DNA from: Nitrospiraceae bacterium | GTDB taxonomy: Bacteria; Nitrospirota; Nitrospiria; Nitrospirales; UBA8639 | Direction: 5' to 3' | NCBI GenBank assembly: GCA_020632595.1 | Contig: JACKFF010000009.1 | Coordinates: 124,001-188,000, forward strand | Length of the DNA: 64,000 nt | Shown: one piece after another, positions 1 to 9,849 of the stretch | Layout of the letters: every line of letters begins with the position of its first letter | Position numbering within the stretch: the first letter of the stretch is position 1 | The notes under the pieces: generated by a model | Databases searched by the model: none | The model's input: only the letters and a program-made list of their open reading frames with translations | What the model was told of the DNA's origin: nothing | Translations under genes and position numbers: made by a program

Positions 1-62
1 GATAATCTAATATGCCCTAACTGCAAGTGGCGTATTCCATGCCTTCACCCGATATACCATAT

Positions 63-1317
63 GGGCATCTCTAAAAACTGCTGACAATTTTGTGAGATTC
101 TGGCATAAGTCTGGTCCAAGGAGGATCGCACATGGATACATCGGACCAACTTGGTTTCTTTGATTTAACTCACCGCTACGATGCGCTTACGGCGAAGGGC
201 GATCCCTTAGAACACCTCGCCCAACAGATCCCCTGGGCTGGCTTTGGCAAGATGCTGGAGAAAAGTCTTCGTCGGTCAAAGCGGACCAAGGGAGGCCGAC
301 CACCGTTTGATGCGATTCTGATGTTTAAAATCCTCGTGCTGCAAGCCCTCTATAACTTATCCGATGACCAAACGGAATACCAGATTCGCGATCGGCTCTC
401 CTTCATGCGCTTCTTGGGCCTCGACCTGCATCAGCGGATTCCCGATGCGAAGACCATCTGGCTATTCCGGGAGACGTTGGCGCAGGCCGGCGTCGTGGAG
501 AAGCTCTTCAAGCAATTTGACACCTATCTGGCGGCCCCGGGGGTACAAGCCCGCGGGGGCCAACTCATTGATGCCTCGCTGGTCCCGGTGCCCAAGCAAC
601 GGAATACGCGGGAGGAAAACGCGACCGTGCAGGCCGGGGAGTGCCCGGCAGAGTGGGAGGCGCAGCCTGCGAAGCGACGGCAGAAAGATACGGATGCCCG
701 CTGGACGAAAAAGCATGGGGTCAGTCACTTTGGCTATAAGAATCATGTGAACGTGGATAAGACGCATAAACTGATTCGACGGTATACCGTGACCGATGCC
801 GCCGTGCATGACAGTCAAGTCCTGGAGGACGTGTTGCAGAGCAAGGCCGCCGGACGGGACGTGTGGGGCGATGCGGCCTATCGGTCGGACGAGATCGAAG
901 CGCAACTCAAGAAGCGGAAGCTGCGGTCCAAGATGCAGTACAAAGGCTATCGAGCCAGCCCCTTGACGCCCGCTCAACAGCATACGAATCAGCGTCGGAG
1001 CCGGATCCGCGCCCGCGTTGAACATATCTTCGGCCACCAGGCGATGGCGATGGGCGGCACACTGATTCGAACGATTGGCCAGATCCGGGCCCACGCGAAG
1101 ATCGGGCTGAAGAAGCTCGCCTACAACTTCCAGCGATTTCTGGTGCTCACGACCGTCAGTCGAGAGCAAACGGTGTAACCATGGGGTGGGGAACGATCAT
1201 GACGCAAAGAAAGCTCAATCAGGAGGCCCGCTCTTTTCTCATGGTCCTTCCCGATGGCATGCCTAGCCCAGTGACAGCGGAGCAAACACGCTACCTCGAC
1301 TGTTTTTAGAAGTGCCC
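63..1317 (+). mobile_element. Complete IS5-family insertion sequence
   Basis: A single transposase gene is bracketed by 18-bp imperfect inverted repeats, GGGCATCTCTAAAAACTG at 63-80 and its counterpart at 1300-1317, which match at 15 of 18 positions. The 4-bp sequence ATAT occurs directly outside both ends (59-62 and 1318-1321), as expected for a target duplication of the IS5 group. Length (1255 bp), one long ORF and a 4-bp duplication all fit IS5. The element looks intact and could be active. Confidence 0.88.
132..1178 (+). CDS. IS5-family transposase
   Basis: This 348-residue protein is the DDE transposase that cuts and joins the IS ends. The N-terminal DUF772-like region (about residues 15-110, containing GGRPPFDAILMFKILVLQ) is typical of IS5. 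The catalytic acidic residues fit the D in QLIDASLVPVPKQRN, the D in WGDAAYRSDE and the E in RARVEHIFG. The ATG follows AAGGAGGATCGCAC, a strong ribosome-binding site. Length is normal for the family and no frameshift is visible. It is the only gene of the surrounding element. Confidence 0.93.
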   Translation: MDTSDQLGFFDLTHRYDALTAKGDPLEHLAQQIPWAGFGKMLEKSLRRSKRTKGGRPPFDAILMFKILVLQALYNLSDDQTEYQIRDRLSFMRFLGLDLHQRIPDAKTIWLFRETLAQAGVVEKLFKQFDTYLAAPGVQARGGQLIDASLVPVPKQRNTREENATVQAGECPAEWEAQPAKRRQKDTDARWTKKHGVSHFGYKNHVNVDKTHKLIRRYTVTDAAVHDSQVLEDVLQSKAAGRDVWGDAAYRSDEIEAQLKKRKLRSKMQYKGYRASPLTPAQQHTNQRRSRIRARVEHIFGHQAMAMGGTLIRTIGQIRAHAKIGLKKLAYNFQRFLVLTTVSREQTV

Positions 1318-1321
1318 ATAT

Positions 1322-1653
1322 AATATTTTCATTTTTTTAATTGCTTGCTGCCCTGGGATAAAAATACTAGCTAGGAATTATGATGCAGCTGTCACAACAG
1401 TTTTGAATTCTTCCATTCAACCTGAGATGGGCTGAAAGCGAATAAAAAAAAACTGTTTGAAGGACCTGAAGAGTGTTCAAATCTTGAGAAATCAAAGAAA
1501 GACCACTCGGATCCCTATGACAACATATTTCTGATACCGTCCGGCATGGTCTATGAACGTCTTTCCACAACCATCGCGATCTGAGCAAAGCCTATCATAC
1601 ATTTAATTTTGTTCCCCACGTGACTCTATTGGGGAATCTGTTTGGGTCTGAAG
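1322..1653. other. Intergenic region, nothing recognised
   Basis: This AT-rich stretch lies between the right end of the IS5 element and the next small gene. No RNA, repeat or convincing reading frame was seen. Confidence 0.4.
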
Positions 1654-2034
1654 ATGAGATTACTCTGCAAGCCTTGCAGTGTGGACCGGCAAATTAAACC
1701 ATTCAACATTCAACTCACACATCAAGATTACGAGAAAGGCTATTTTAGATACCCTTTTCCGAAGGATAAAAAAGCACCAGCTATTCTAAAGGCCCATGCT
1801 CTTACTAAAAGAGTTTCCTTTTGCCACGAGGTCCCCCGCTACATGGCTCACTTAAGTCCTCTTTATGGGTTTTTCCCGGCTGAAGTTAAAAAACAAATCA
1901 TTGCTGGCTTACCTACAAACCTGAATGCAATAAGAATTGAGGACAAGAATCCGAAAAATTGGCCTAAAATCCTCACAATTCCCTCCCCATTTTTAGAGGA
2001 AACCATTCTTTTTATAGCCTCCTATTTAACGTAA
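1654..2034 (+). CDS. Hypothetical protein, 126 residues
   Basis: An open frame of unrecognised family. The protein is basic, with two early cysteines (LLCKPCSVD) and aromatic motifs such as YEKGYFRYPF, and has no signal peptide or membrane segment. The ATG at 1654 is preferred over an in-frame TTG at 1642, although neither has an obvious ribosome-binding site. It sits 38 bp upstream of the VanZ-like gene in the same direction, so the two could be cotranscribed. Its amino-acid composition looks like a real protein and no competing gene occupies the region. No function can be assigned. Confidence 0.4.
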   Translation: MRLLCKPCSVDRQIKPFNIQLTHQDYEKGYFRYPFPKDKKAPAILKAHALTKRVSFCHEVPRYMAHLSPLYGFFPAEVKKQIIAGLPTNLNAIRIEDKNPKNWPKILTIPSPFLEETILFIASYLT

Positions 2035-2072
2035 GATAGAGATAGTAAAAATCAAGGCAGGTCCCATATCTG

Positions 2073-3443
2073 ATGAGAGATACAAAATCTGACAGTAGGC
2101 CTATCAGCGCAAACAATATTAGACTGTTACCCATTGCCGTAGCACTGATCATCGGTGCAACTGCCATTCCAGTCGATTTTCGTTATCCTTCGATCGACTT
2201 TGTGTCTTGGCGTCCAAACTTCATGGACGTGCTAAATAACCTGCTCCTTTACATGCCATTGGGAGTAGCCCTCCAACGCAAACGACTGCCTTTCGCAATC
2301 ATCACAATAGCTATACTTAGCTGCCTCGTGGAAATTGTCCAACTGATTTATCCAAACCGCCATCCCAGTTTAATAGATATGACTGCAAATATTTTGGGAG
2401 GAATTGCTGGATGGTGTCTGGCTAACATCTCTCTCTCTCTCAAAATATCCTTGCCACAGCCAGCAATAGTTCGAGCATTCCTTCTGATCAGCAGTGCCAC
2501 GGGAATATTGATATTATTTGTTGTCATTTCCCAACCTGGGCTTGACACTGATTTTTCGAATTGGAATCCGTCATATCGAATTGCAATAAACAATGAACTG
2601 ACTCGCGACCGACCTTGGAGCGGGACCGTTTATGCGCTTGAACTTTTCGATCAGGCTTTAAGCCAAACCCAATTGTTGACTCTCAGCGATGTTTTTTCCA
2701 AGTCAAGTCATTTAAAGAAGCCAAGCACGGGAACAAAGCCGATTTTCGCGCTCATTCCACCAAGGATTATTGAGCAGGAATATGGTACACCCATCCTTGA
2801 ACCAGATCAGGAAAAACAGATTTTTGATGCTCTGGTGAAGAGGGGGACAATGACGCTTGTAGCGTGGGTTCAAACCAATAGTCTTGAGCAATTCGACTCC
2901 GCCCGTATCGTTACTTTTTCAAGAGATCAATACAATAGGAACTTTACGCTGGGACAGGAAGGAGGTCGAATGGTTTTCAGACTGCGGACTCCGGCCACTG
3001 GCCCGAACGGGTTTGATCCTCCCTTGCGAACTTCTGAAGTGCTGAAAATAGGAAAACCACTATTTGTAGCAGCGACGTATGACGGCAAGATATCGAAATT
3101 ATACCTCGACGGAAAACTCGTTGGCCGACTGAATATCGCTGCCAAAAGAAAGATTGGAACGACGCTATTTGATTATGATGCTCCCTTGATGGCAATTCTC
3201 GCCGGCGCATTCACTGCTACCTTTTTTCTGAGTGTGATTGGGTTGATATCAAATCGTCCAGTGAGGTGGATTCTTGCTGGGGTTGGCGGTTTTTGCGGTG
3301 CTTTTTTTATTGCAGCGATGGGGGGCCTATCCGCACTTCCTGCATTCGAAAACTGGTATTTGTTACTCGGCGTAGGCGGTGGGCTTTGCGTGGCATCGGC
3401 TATACACCGACCTTCCTTTTCCCTGGCTGGTATATCTACATGA
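2073..3443 (+). CDS. VanZ-like membrane protein with LamG/concanavalin-like domain
   Basis: The 456-residue protein begins with a VanZ-like domain (about residues 15-125). It has hydrophobic helices and the family motifs DVLNNLLLYMPLG, an E-x2-Q motif (LVEIVQLIYP) and D-x3-N-x2-G (DMTANILGG). A further transmembrane helix follows near residue 135-155. Residues about 165-350 look like an extracytoplasmic LamG/concanavalin-like sandwich (GTMTLVAWVQTNS, FVAATYDGKISKLYLDGKLV). Three further hydrophobic stretches close the protein. Proteins of this architecture occur with exopolysaccharide/PEP-CTERM loci, which fits the exopolysaccharide genes from 13 kb on, but the exact role is unknown. Confidence 0.75.
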   Translation: MRDTKSDSRPISANNIRLLPIAVALIIGATAIPVDFRYPSIDFVSWRPNFMDVLNNLLLYMPLGVALQRKRLPFAIITIAILSCLVEIVQLIYPNRHPSLIDMTANILGGIAGWCLANISLSLKISLPQPAIVRAFLLISSATGILILFVVISQPGLDTDFSNWNPSYRIAINNELTRDRPWSGTVYALELFDQALSQTQLLTLSDVFSKSSHLKKPSTGTKPIFALIPPRIIEQEYGTPILEPDQEKQIFDALVKRGTMTLVAWVQTNSLEQFDSARIVTFSRDQYNRNFTLGQEGGRMVFRLRTPATGPNGFDPPLRTSEVLKIGKPLFVAATYDGKISKLYLDGKLVGRLNIAAKRKIGTTLFDYDAPLMAILAGAFTATFFLSVIGLISNRPVRWILAGVGGFCGAFFIAAMGGLSALPAFENWYLLLGVGGGLCVASAIHRPSFSLAGIST

Positions 3444-3732
3444 GGAACATATTGCCATGCTTGGTTCGTACCTGAAGTTCTAGTGCCTGGCTGATCCGAT
3501 TAATGCGTTTGCGAAACTACCTTTCGGCTCGCATCAAAATGAAGGACCACCAAATAGCCAAAGACGGTAACGCCAAAATCCCCGAACCAACTGTCCCTTT
3601 GAACATTGGCCCACAGAGAGATCGAACGATGCGCAACAAGGATCGATGTAACTTGGGCACCCGACAGCTGGGTCGGTCACTGATGTCCTTTGTCTTGACC
3701 ATATGACCCAGCACGGCTTATGGAGGAGAGGT
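3444..3732. other. Convergent intergenic region
   Basis: This segment separates two converging genes (the VanZ-like gene on plus, the protease on minus). Short overlapping frames exist on both strands but none has recognisable protein character. No clear terminator hairpin was identified. Confidence 0.3.
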
Positions 3733-6700
3733 CTACATCTCCCCTATGCGCTCCACGCGCACAGCATCGGCAATGACGTAACTCCCAGCCGGCCCGGCCA
3801 GGTCACTCAGGCGCACCACCAAGGTGTCACCTGTCAGGTGATACACCCCGACGTCCTGCCACAACACCCCATTCTCCACCAAGCCCACCGGGTCCTGACG
3901 TTGATCAACGGTCACCGTCCCCAACGCCGTGGCCCCGTCCAGAACCGTATAGTGCGCATCTATGGCCCGATTGGTATACGCCTGCCAGGTCACCGCCACT
4001 TGGTATTGTCCGGGGACCAGCCCGCTCAGCGTCCATGTGGCTGTGTTCGTCCCACTGCCGACGGCCTTATAGGCAAAGTCCCCTTGCGTCCCGACCCCCG
4101 TGTATGTGGTCCAACCCCCACTGGCACTGTACCCCGCCTCCCCATCGTCGAGGATCAAAACGAGGGGCAGCGCTCCCGCTACGGTCCCAGACACACTGAA
4201 GTCGAAGGGATTCTCGTCCGCATCGTTGGAGTCGAAGCTGAGTACGCCCCTATACGTGCCCACCACACCTGCATCCAACTGCACCACAAAGTTCGTCGTT
4301 TGCCCGGGACTCACCAGCGTCGTTCCAAAGCCCGTGACCAGGCTATACCCGGTGGGCAGCGTGATCGTGCCCAGTTGGAGATCGACCGTGCCCACATTGC
4401 TTACCGTTATCGTCTGCGACATCGGCGTGCCGACCACCGTACTGCCAAAATCTACCGACCCTGTGCCGTCAGGCACCTCCCCTCCACTGACCCGCACCTG
4501 AACCTCCGGGCCCGGTGTTCCCTCCCCTACGCGCTCCACGCGCACGGCATCGGCAATGACGTAACTCCCAGCCGGCCCGGCCAGGTCACTCAGGCGCACC
4601 ACCAAGGTGTCACCTGTCAGGTGATACACCCCGACGTCCTGCCACAACACCCCATTCTCCACCAAGCCCACCGGGTCCTGACGCTGATCAACGGTCACCG
4701 TCCCCAACGCCGTGGCCCCGTCCAGGATTGTATAGCGCGCATCCAGGGGCCGATTGATGTACGCCTGCCAGGTCACCGCCACTTGGTATTGTCCGGGGAG
4801 CAGCCCGCTCAGCGTCCATGTGGCTGTGTTCGTCCCACTGCCGACTACCTTATAGGCAAAGTCCCCTTGCGTCCCGACCCCCGTGTATGTGGTCCAACCC
4901 CCACTGGCACTGTACCCCGCCTCCCCATCATCAAGGATCAAAACGAGGGGCAGCGCTCCCGCTACGGTTCCAGACACACTGAAGTCGAAGGGATTCTCGT
5001 CTGCATCGTTGGAGTCGAAGCTGAGCACCCCCGTATATGTGCCTATCGCGCCTGCATCCAACTGCACCACAAAGTTCGTCGTTTGCCCGGGACCCACCAG
5101 CGTCGTTCCAAAACCTGTGACCAGGCTATACCCGGTGGGCAGCGTGATCGTGCCCAATTGGAGATCGACCGTGCCCACATTGCTTATCGTTATCGTCTGC
5201 GACACCGGTGTGCCGACCACCGTGCTGCCAAAGCCCACCGACCCCGTGCCGTCAGACACCTCCCCACCACCCACCCGCACCTGAATCTCCGGGACTTGCA
5301 CTGTTCCCCCCGTTACGGTTCCAGACACACTGAAGTCGAAGGGATTCTCGTCCGCATCGTTGGAGTCGAAGCTGAGTACGCCCCCATACATGCCCACCAC
5401 ACCTGCATCCAACTGCACCACAAAGTTCGTCGTTTGCCCGGGACTCACCAGCGTCGTTCCAAAGCCCGTGACCAGGCTATACCCGGTGGGCAGCGTGATC
5501 GTGCCCAATTGGAGATCGACCGTGCCCACATTGCTTACCGTTATCGTCTGCGACACCGGCGTGCCGACCACCGTACTGCCAAAATCTACCGACCCTGTGC
5601 CGTCAGGCACCTCCCCTCCACTGACCCGCACCTGAACCTCCGGGCCCGGTGTTCCCTCCCCTACGCGCTCCACGCGCACGGCATCGGCAATGACGTAACT
5701 CCCAGCCGGCCCGGCCAGGTCACTCAGGCGCACCACCAAGGTGTCACCTGTCAGGTGATACACCCCGACGTCCTGCCACAACACCCCATTCTCCACCAAG
5801 CCCACCGGGTCCTGACGCTGATCAACGGTCACCGTCCCCAACGCCGTGGCCCCGTCCAGGATTGTATAGCGCGCATCCAGGGGCCGATTGATGTACGCCT
5901 GCCAGGTCACCGCCACTTGGTATTGTCCGGGGAGCAGCCCGCTCAGCGTCCATGTGGCTGTGTTCGTCCCACTGCCGACTACCTTATAGGCAAAGTCCCC
6001 TTGCGTCCCGACCCCCGTGTATGTGGTCCAACCCCCACTGGCACTGTACCCCGCCTCCCCATCATCAAGGATCAAAACGAGGGGCAGCGCTCCCGCTACG
6101 GTTCCAGACACACTGAAGTCGAAGGGATTCTCGTCTGCATCGTTGGAGTCGAAGCTGAGCACCCCCGTATATGTGCCTATCGCGCCTGCATCCAACTGCA
6201 CCACAAAGTTCGTCGTTTGCCCGGGACCCACCAGCGTCGTTCCAAAACCTGTGACCAGGCTATACCCGGTGGGCAGCGTGATCGTGCCCAATTGGAGATC
6301 GACCGTGCCCACATTGCTTATCGTTATCGTCTGCGACACCGGTGTGCCGACCACCGTGCTGCCAAAGCCCACCGACCCCGTGCCGTCAGACACCTCCCCA
6401 CCACCCACCCGCACCTGAATCTCCGGGACTTGCACTGTTCCCCCCGTTACGGTTCCAGACACACTGAAGTCGAAGGGATTCTCGTCCGCATCGTTGGAGT
6501 CGAAGCTGAGTACGCCCCCATACATGCCCACCACACCTGCATCCAACTGCACCACAAAGTTCGTCGTTTGCCCGGGACTCACCAGCGTCGTTCCAAAGCC
6601 CGTGACCAGGCTATACCCGGTGGGCAGCGTGATCGTGCCCAATTGGAGATCGACCGTGCCCACATTGCTTACCGTTATCGTCTGCGACACCGGCGTGCCG

Positions 6701-9438
6701 ACCACCGTACTGCCAAAATCTACCGACCCTGTGCCGTCAGGCACCTCCCCTCCACTGACCCGCACCTGAACCTCCGGGCCCGGTGTTCCCTCCCCTACGC
6801 GCTCCACGCGCACGGCATCGGCAATGACGTAACTCCCAGCCGGCCCGGCCAGGTCACTCAGGCGCACCACCAAGGTGTCACCTGTCAGGTGATACACCCC
6901 GACGTCCTGCCACAACACCCCATTCTCCACCAAGCCCACCGGGTCCTGACGCTGATCAACGGTCACCGTCCCCAACGCCGTGGCCCCGTCCAGGATTGTA
7001 TAGCGCGCATCCAGGGGCCGATTGATGTACGCCTGCCAGGTCACCGCCACTTGGTATTGTCCGGGGAGCAGCCCGCTCAGCGTCCATGTGGCTGTGTTCG
7101 TCCCACTGCCGACTACCTTATAGGCAAAGTCCCCTTGCGTCCCGACCCCCGTGTATGTGGTCCAACCCCCACTGGCACTGTACCCCGCCTCCCCATCGTC
7201 AAGGATCAATGCGGTTGGAGGTGGTAACAAGCGAAAAATGACAGTAAAACGATCATGAAGGCTCTCCCCGATACTACCGTCCCGATCCTGATCCATAAGT
7301 CGACCTAGGTTGTCCTGAATTTCCGGGCCTACATGCAAGGTGTATGTACCGACTGTAGCTTGCAACGGGAATACTACCTCGAAGATGAAGTCCGTGATCT
7401 TATTCACAGCCGTCGGGGTAATCGAACCTGGAGGTCCGACGATTTCGATGTCGTCTGTTGTAAATGTCTGGGCCAACATGGCACTATCAAAAGTGAGGAA
7501 GACTCGATCGGTCGGCCCCAAAACATCGCCAATTGGGCTTGCTATAACAATTCGTGGGCCTGCGAGGCTGGGTGTGTTTACCGCCGAAAAGGCATCTACC
7601 ATCCCGCCAGTGCGTGTCTTGAACTCGAGGTCTGGAAGCGTTTTTACGGTTGATAGTACTCGATTGACAAGCCAGTCAGGCGATTGGTCGGGGAAAAGTC
7701 CAGCCAGAAGTGACACTGTGCCAGAGACATGAGCCACTCCCATGGATGTCCCGCTCCAAAAAACATAGCTTCCGCCAAGCCCTGTACTTAGAATATTGGC
7801 ACCCGGAGCGGCAAGGTCGACAGAGTTTAAGCCGTAGTTTGAAAACGAAGACAGGCTGCCGCTGGGATCCACCGAAGCGACGCTAATGAGATTGGTCAGA
7901 TCATGATAAGCCGCCGGATAGTAGGCGAAGGCCGGATCACCAATATCGTTCGACCCATTGCCAGCCGCTGCGACGAATACCACACCGTTATCTCCTGCCC
8001 ACTGGACCGCTTCCTTCAGTGCCGGGTTATCGATGACTGTCCCCCAACTTGCGTTAATCACGTCTGGATTCAACAACACAGCATACTCTATGGCCTGAAT
8101 CGCATCTGAGACTGACCCACCGCCGCCGTCATGAAACCGGACAGGCAGAATTTGGGTTCGCCAGTTGACTCCGGCAATTCCAATTCCATTGTCCCCTCGT
8201 CCGGCGATAATGCCAGTGACATGGGTGCCGTGCCCATGTGTGTCCATCGCATCGTAGCTATCGTTTAGGATGTTCCAGCCGGAGAGGTCATCTACGTATC
8301 CATTACCATCGCCATCAATCTGGTCACTCCACGATGGAACCTGCAAATCGCCCGCGTCGATGTAACCGTTTCCGTTGTGGTCAGATACAAGGGCCTGATT
8401 AAACTTTTCACCGAATTCATCGAGAATGATATCCCCATTCGCATTCCGCGAATTGAGATCGTAGAAATCAATCAACCCATTTGAGTTAGTATCGATAAGT
8501 TGGCCCAGCAACGAGGTGGGAATCTCGCCATTGTTGATAGCAATCGCTAAATACAGGTCTGGATGTGTATAGTCAATTCCGGTATCCATCACCGCCACAA
8601 GACTATGAGCGTTGCCAGTTGTTTGATCCCAAGCGAATGTAGCACGGATGTCGACCCCCGCCGTGTTTTTGAGTCCCCACTGGGCGTCAAATTGTGAATC
8701 GTTGGGCACATATTGGTCGAGCTTTATGGACTGATCGGCGACGGCATATCGGATCTCGGGCAACGCCTGTAGTCTGTCCAAGGCGACTTGATAATTCACT
8801 CCGGGCGCCAGCTCAACAAGACCGAAACGTCCTTCTAACCAGGTTTTCGACACCTTAGCCCCAAGCGAATCCATGACTGCCAGTGAAGCCGCTGACAATC
8901 GTAGCGATCCCTCCTTTTCATTTGTGTCTATCTCGAAGCGTACAATCACTCTATCGGCCCTGGTCATGACTTTACGCCCACCATCGCGCTCCACCCTGAC
9001 CTTTGCATTTCCAGATCTGGCATCTGATCGATTCGGATTTATCAAAACCTCAACCTCGGAGATTGACTCCTTCTGTAGGCCATCGGAAACGATCACTCGC
9101 AGCGTATAAATACCGGCAACGTTTCCGCGGAACGTGGCAGTCGTGATGTCCGCATCCTCATTACCATTAGGCAGGAAAGTTACCTCTCCTAAAGGTGGGC
9201 CACTGACCTTAACCCAACGATACGTCAACGGATTCAGACCCTGATGGGTCTGGGAAGCGGCAACCTGCAGCCTTGTCTGGTTTGCCGGCAAAGTGAGTTC
9301 CGCATCATGCGCCCACGCCTTAATGTCAATGATCGGAAGTCCGTCAGCCAAGACCTGCTTGAGCTCCCAAATATACGACCCGCCTAATGTCAAGTAAAAG
9401 AGAAAGACAGAAAATATCACGCGCATCGTATAGTTCAT
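3733..9438 (-). CDS. Secreted subtilisin-like (S8) serine protease with repeated golvesin-like and choice-of-anchor D modules
   Basis: This 1901-residue protein has an N-terminal hydrophobic signal or anchor (residues about 5-22), a PKD/Ig-like region (about 40-135) and an S8 propeptide-like segment (160-240). The peptidase S8 domain has Asp in VAVMDTGIDYTHPDL (about 285), His in DTHGHGTHVTG (about 403) and Ser in SGTSMGVAHVSG (about 565). Between Asp and His there is a dockerin/EF-hand-like calcium insert (DTNSNGLID, DGDGNGYVDD). An SbsA-like Ig domain follows, then four golvesin/xanthan-lyase-like modules (GYSASGGWTTYTGVGTQGDF) alternating with five choice-of-anchor D modules (SFDSNDADENPFDFSVSG). 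The protein ends inside a golvesin-like module with no PEP-CTERM, LPXTG or type IX-like tail that I can see. A ribosome-binding site CAGGAG precedes the ATG. It probably acts outside the cell on proteins or matrix. Confidence 0.88.
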   Translation of the reverse strand: MNYTMRVIFSVFLFYLTLGGSYIWELKQVLADGLPIIDIKAWAHDAELTLPANQTRLQVAASQTHQGLNPLTYRWVKVSGPPLGEVTFLPNGNEDADITTATFRGNVAGIYTLRVIVSDGLQKESISEVEVLINPNRSDARSGNAKVRVERDGGRKVMTRADRVIVRFEIDTNEKEGSLRLSAASLAVMDSLGAKVSKTWLEGRFGLVELAPGVNYQVALDRLQALPEIRYAVADQSIKLDQYVPNDSQFDAQWGLKNTAGVDIRATFAWDQTTGNAHSLVAVMDTGIDYTHPDLYLAIAINNGEIPTSLLGQLIDTNSNGLIDFYDLNSRNANGDIILDEFGEKFNQALVSDHNGNGYIDAGDLQVPSWSDQIDGDGNGYVDDLSGWNILNDSYDAMDTHGHGTHVTGIIAGRGDNGIGIAGVNWRTQILPVRFHDGGGGSVSDAIQAIEYAVLLNPDVINASWGTVIDNPALKEAVQWAGDNGVVFVAAAGNGSNDIGDPAFAYYPAAYHDLTNLISVASVDPSGSLSSFSNYGLNSVDLAAPGANILSTGLGGSYVFWSGTSMGVAHVSGTVSLLAGLFPDQSPDWLVNRVLSTVKTLPDLEFKTRTGGMVDAFSAVNTPSLAGPRIVIASPIGDVLGPTDRVFLTFDSAMLAQTFTTDDIEIVGPPGSITPTAVNKITDFIFEVVFPLQATVGTYTLHVGPEIQDNLGRLMDQDRDGSIGESLHDRFTVIFRLLPPPTALILDDGEAGYSASGGWTTYTGVGTQGDFAYKVVGSGTNTATWTLSGLLPGQYQVAVTWQAYINRPLDARYTILDGATALGTVTVDQRQDPVGLVENGVLWQDVGVYHLTGDTLVVRLSDLAGPAGSYVIADAVRVERVGEGTPGPEVQVRVSGGEVPDGTGSVDFGSTVVGTPVSQTITVSNVGTVDLQLGTITLPTGYSLVTGFGTTLVSPGQTTNFVVQLDAGVVGMYGGVLSFDSNDADENPFDFSVSGTVTGGTVQVPEIQVRVGGGEVSDGTGSVGFGSTVVGTPVSQTITISNVGTVDLQLGTITLPTGYSLVTGFGTTLVGPGQTTNFVVQLDAGAIGTYTGVLSFDSNDADENPFDFSVSGTVAGALPLVLILDDGEAGYSASGGWTTYTGVGTQGDFAYKVVGSGTNTATWTLSGLLPGQYQVAVTWQAYINRPLDARYTILDGATALGTVTVDQRQDPVGLVENGVLWQDVGVYHLTGDTLVVRLSDLAGPAGSYVIADAVRVERVGEGTPGPEVQVRVSGGEVPDGTGSVDFGSTVVGTPVSQTITVSNVGTVDLQLGTITLPTGYSLVTGFGTTLVSPGQTTNFVVQLDAGVVGMYGGVLSFDSNDADENPFDFSVSGTVTGGTVQVPEIQVRVGGGEVSDGTGSVGFGSTVVGTPVSQTITISNVGTVDLQLGTITLPTGYSLVTGFGTTLVGPGQTTNFVVQLDAGAIGTYTGVLSFDSNDADENPFDFSVSGTVAGALPLVLILDDGEAGYSASGGWTTYTGVGTQGDFAYKVVGSGTNTATWTLSGLLPGQYQVAVTWQAYINRPLDARYTILDGATALGTVTVDQRQDPVGLVENGVLWQDVGVYHLTGDTLVVRLSDLAGPAGSYVIADAVRVERVGEGTPGPEVQVRVSGGEVPDGTGSVDFGSTVVGTPMSQTITVSNVGTVDLQLGTITLPTGYSLVTGFGTTLVSPGQTTNFVVQLDAGVVGTYRGVLSFDSNDADENPFDFSVSGTVAGALPLVLILDDGEAGYSASGGWTTYTGVGTQGDFAYKAVGSGTNTATWTLSGLVPGQYQVAVTWQAYTNRAIDAHYTVLDGATALGTVTVDQRQDPVGLVENGVLWQDVGVYHLTGDTLVVRLSDLAGPAGSYVIADAVRVERIGEM
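4501..7205 (-). repeat. 1134-bp tandem repeat array inside the S8 protease gene
   Basis: Positions 4501-5634 are repeated essentially base for base at 5635-6768, and a third partial copy runs from 6769 to about 7205. Each unit encodes one golvesin-like module and two choice-of-anchor D modules (378 residues). A more divergent shortened version, with one choice-of-anchor module, fills 3733-4500. The near-perfect DNA identity points to recent duplication or homogenisation. The copy number could also be wrong in an assembly. Confidence 0.92.
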
Positions 9439-9849
9439 AGTTGCCGGACTCCTGTCATGTTGATGAAGGGAGTTGCTTGTATGTAAGTAGCGTAAGGCCT
9501 AAACATTACTTTGATTATTTTTTATAGAATTTTTCTGTTTGCAAGGTAGAGCAAATTCCTGATAGGGGAAATACCCCATAGGGTGGGCACCCAGCCTGGG
9601 AGTGAAGCACCCCCCTAGCAAGCTGACGGGATGTTCAGAGGAAGGCTAATTCCCCAACTGAACCAGTAACCCACGTAGCAAACTACGGGGAATACAAGGG
9701 ACGGGATCAAGTTCCAAGTCCACCGGGTGACTGATACCGCAGTGAACAATTCTTACGGGTCGCCCAATCCAGACATTTTCTGGGACGGGTGTTCAACCGC
9801 TATGCGAGGGTATTGAGTTCGCGCTGCGTGCAGTCTGACAATTGCGCCA
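9439..9849. other. Leader of the protease gene plus an unexplained GC-rich segment
   Basis: Positions 9439-9560 are AT-rich and probably hold the minus-strand promoter of the protease gene. From about 9561 to 9790 the sequence becomes GC-rich and contains short inverted repeats (for example CGTAGCAAACTACG near 9674-9687) and two related motifs, CTAGCAAGCTGACGGG near 9617 and GTAGCAAACTACGGGG near 9675. I could not match it to a known RNA family. It directly precedes an IS3 remnant and may be part of a dead mobile element. Confidence 0.35.

Noticed and set aside
462..1169. A 235-residue minus-strand ORF inside the IS5 transposase gene
   Set aside because: It is a shadow of the transposase, which has clear family motifs.
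3733..3800. PEP-CTERM or other sorting signal on the giant protease
   Set aside because: The protein ends directly after a golvesin-like module (VRVERIGEM), with no PEP motif, membrane helix or basic tail.
4501..6768. Tandem repeats as a CRISPR array
   Set aside because: The units are 1134 bp, coding, and contiguous without spacers.
3703..7227. A 1174-residue open frame on the plus strand opposite the protease repeats
   Set aside because: It is antisense to well-supported protein domains, and its sequence (His/Arg/Pro rich) reflects the repeated GC-rich codons of the minus-strand gene. The repeats have a length divisible by three, so an accidental open frame is copied with them.
9439..9600. 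A GEMM riboswitch before the protease gene
   Set aside because: The minus-strand leader has no GCAAAGCC-like core or GGTAG/CTACC pairing.
9561..9790. Group II intron or known riboswitch
   Set aside because: No domain V motif, no intron-encoded protein and no conserved riboswitch core could be identified.
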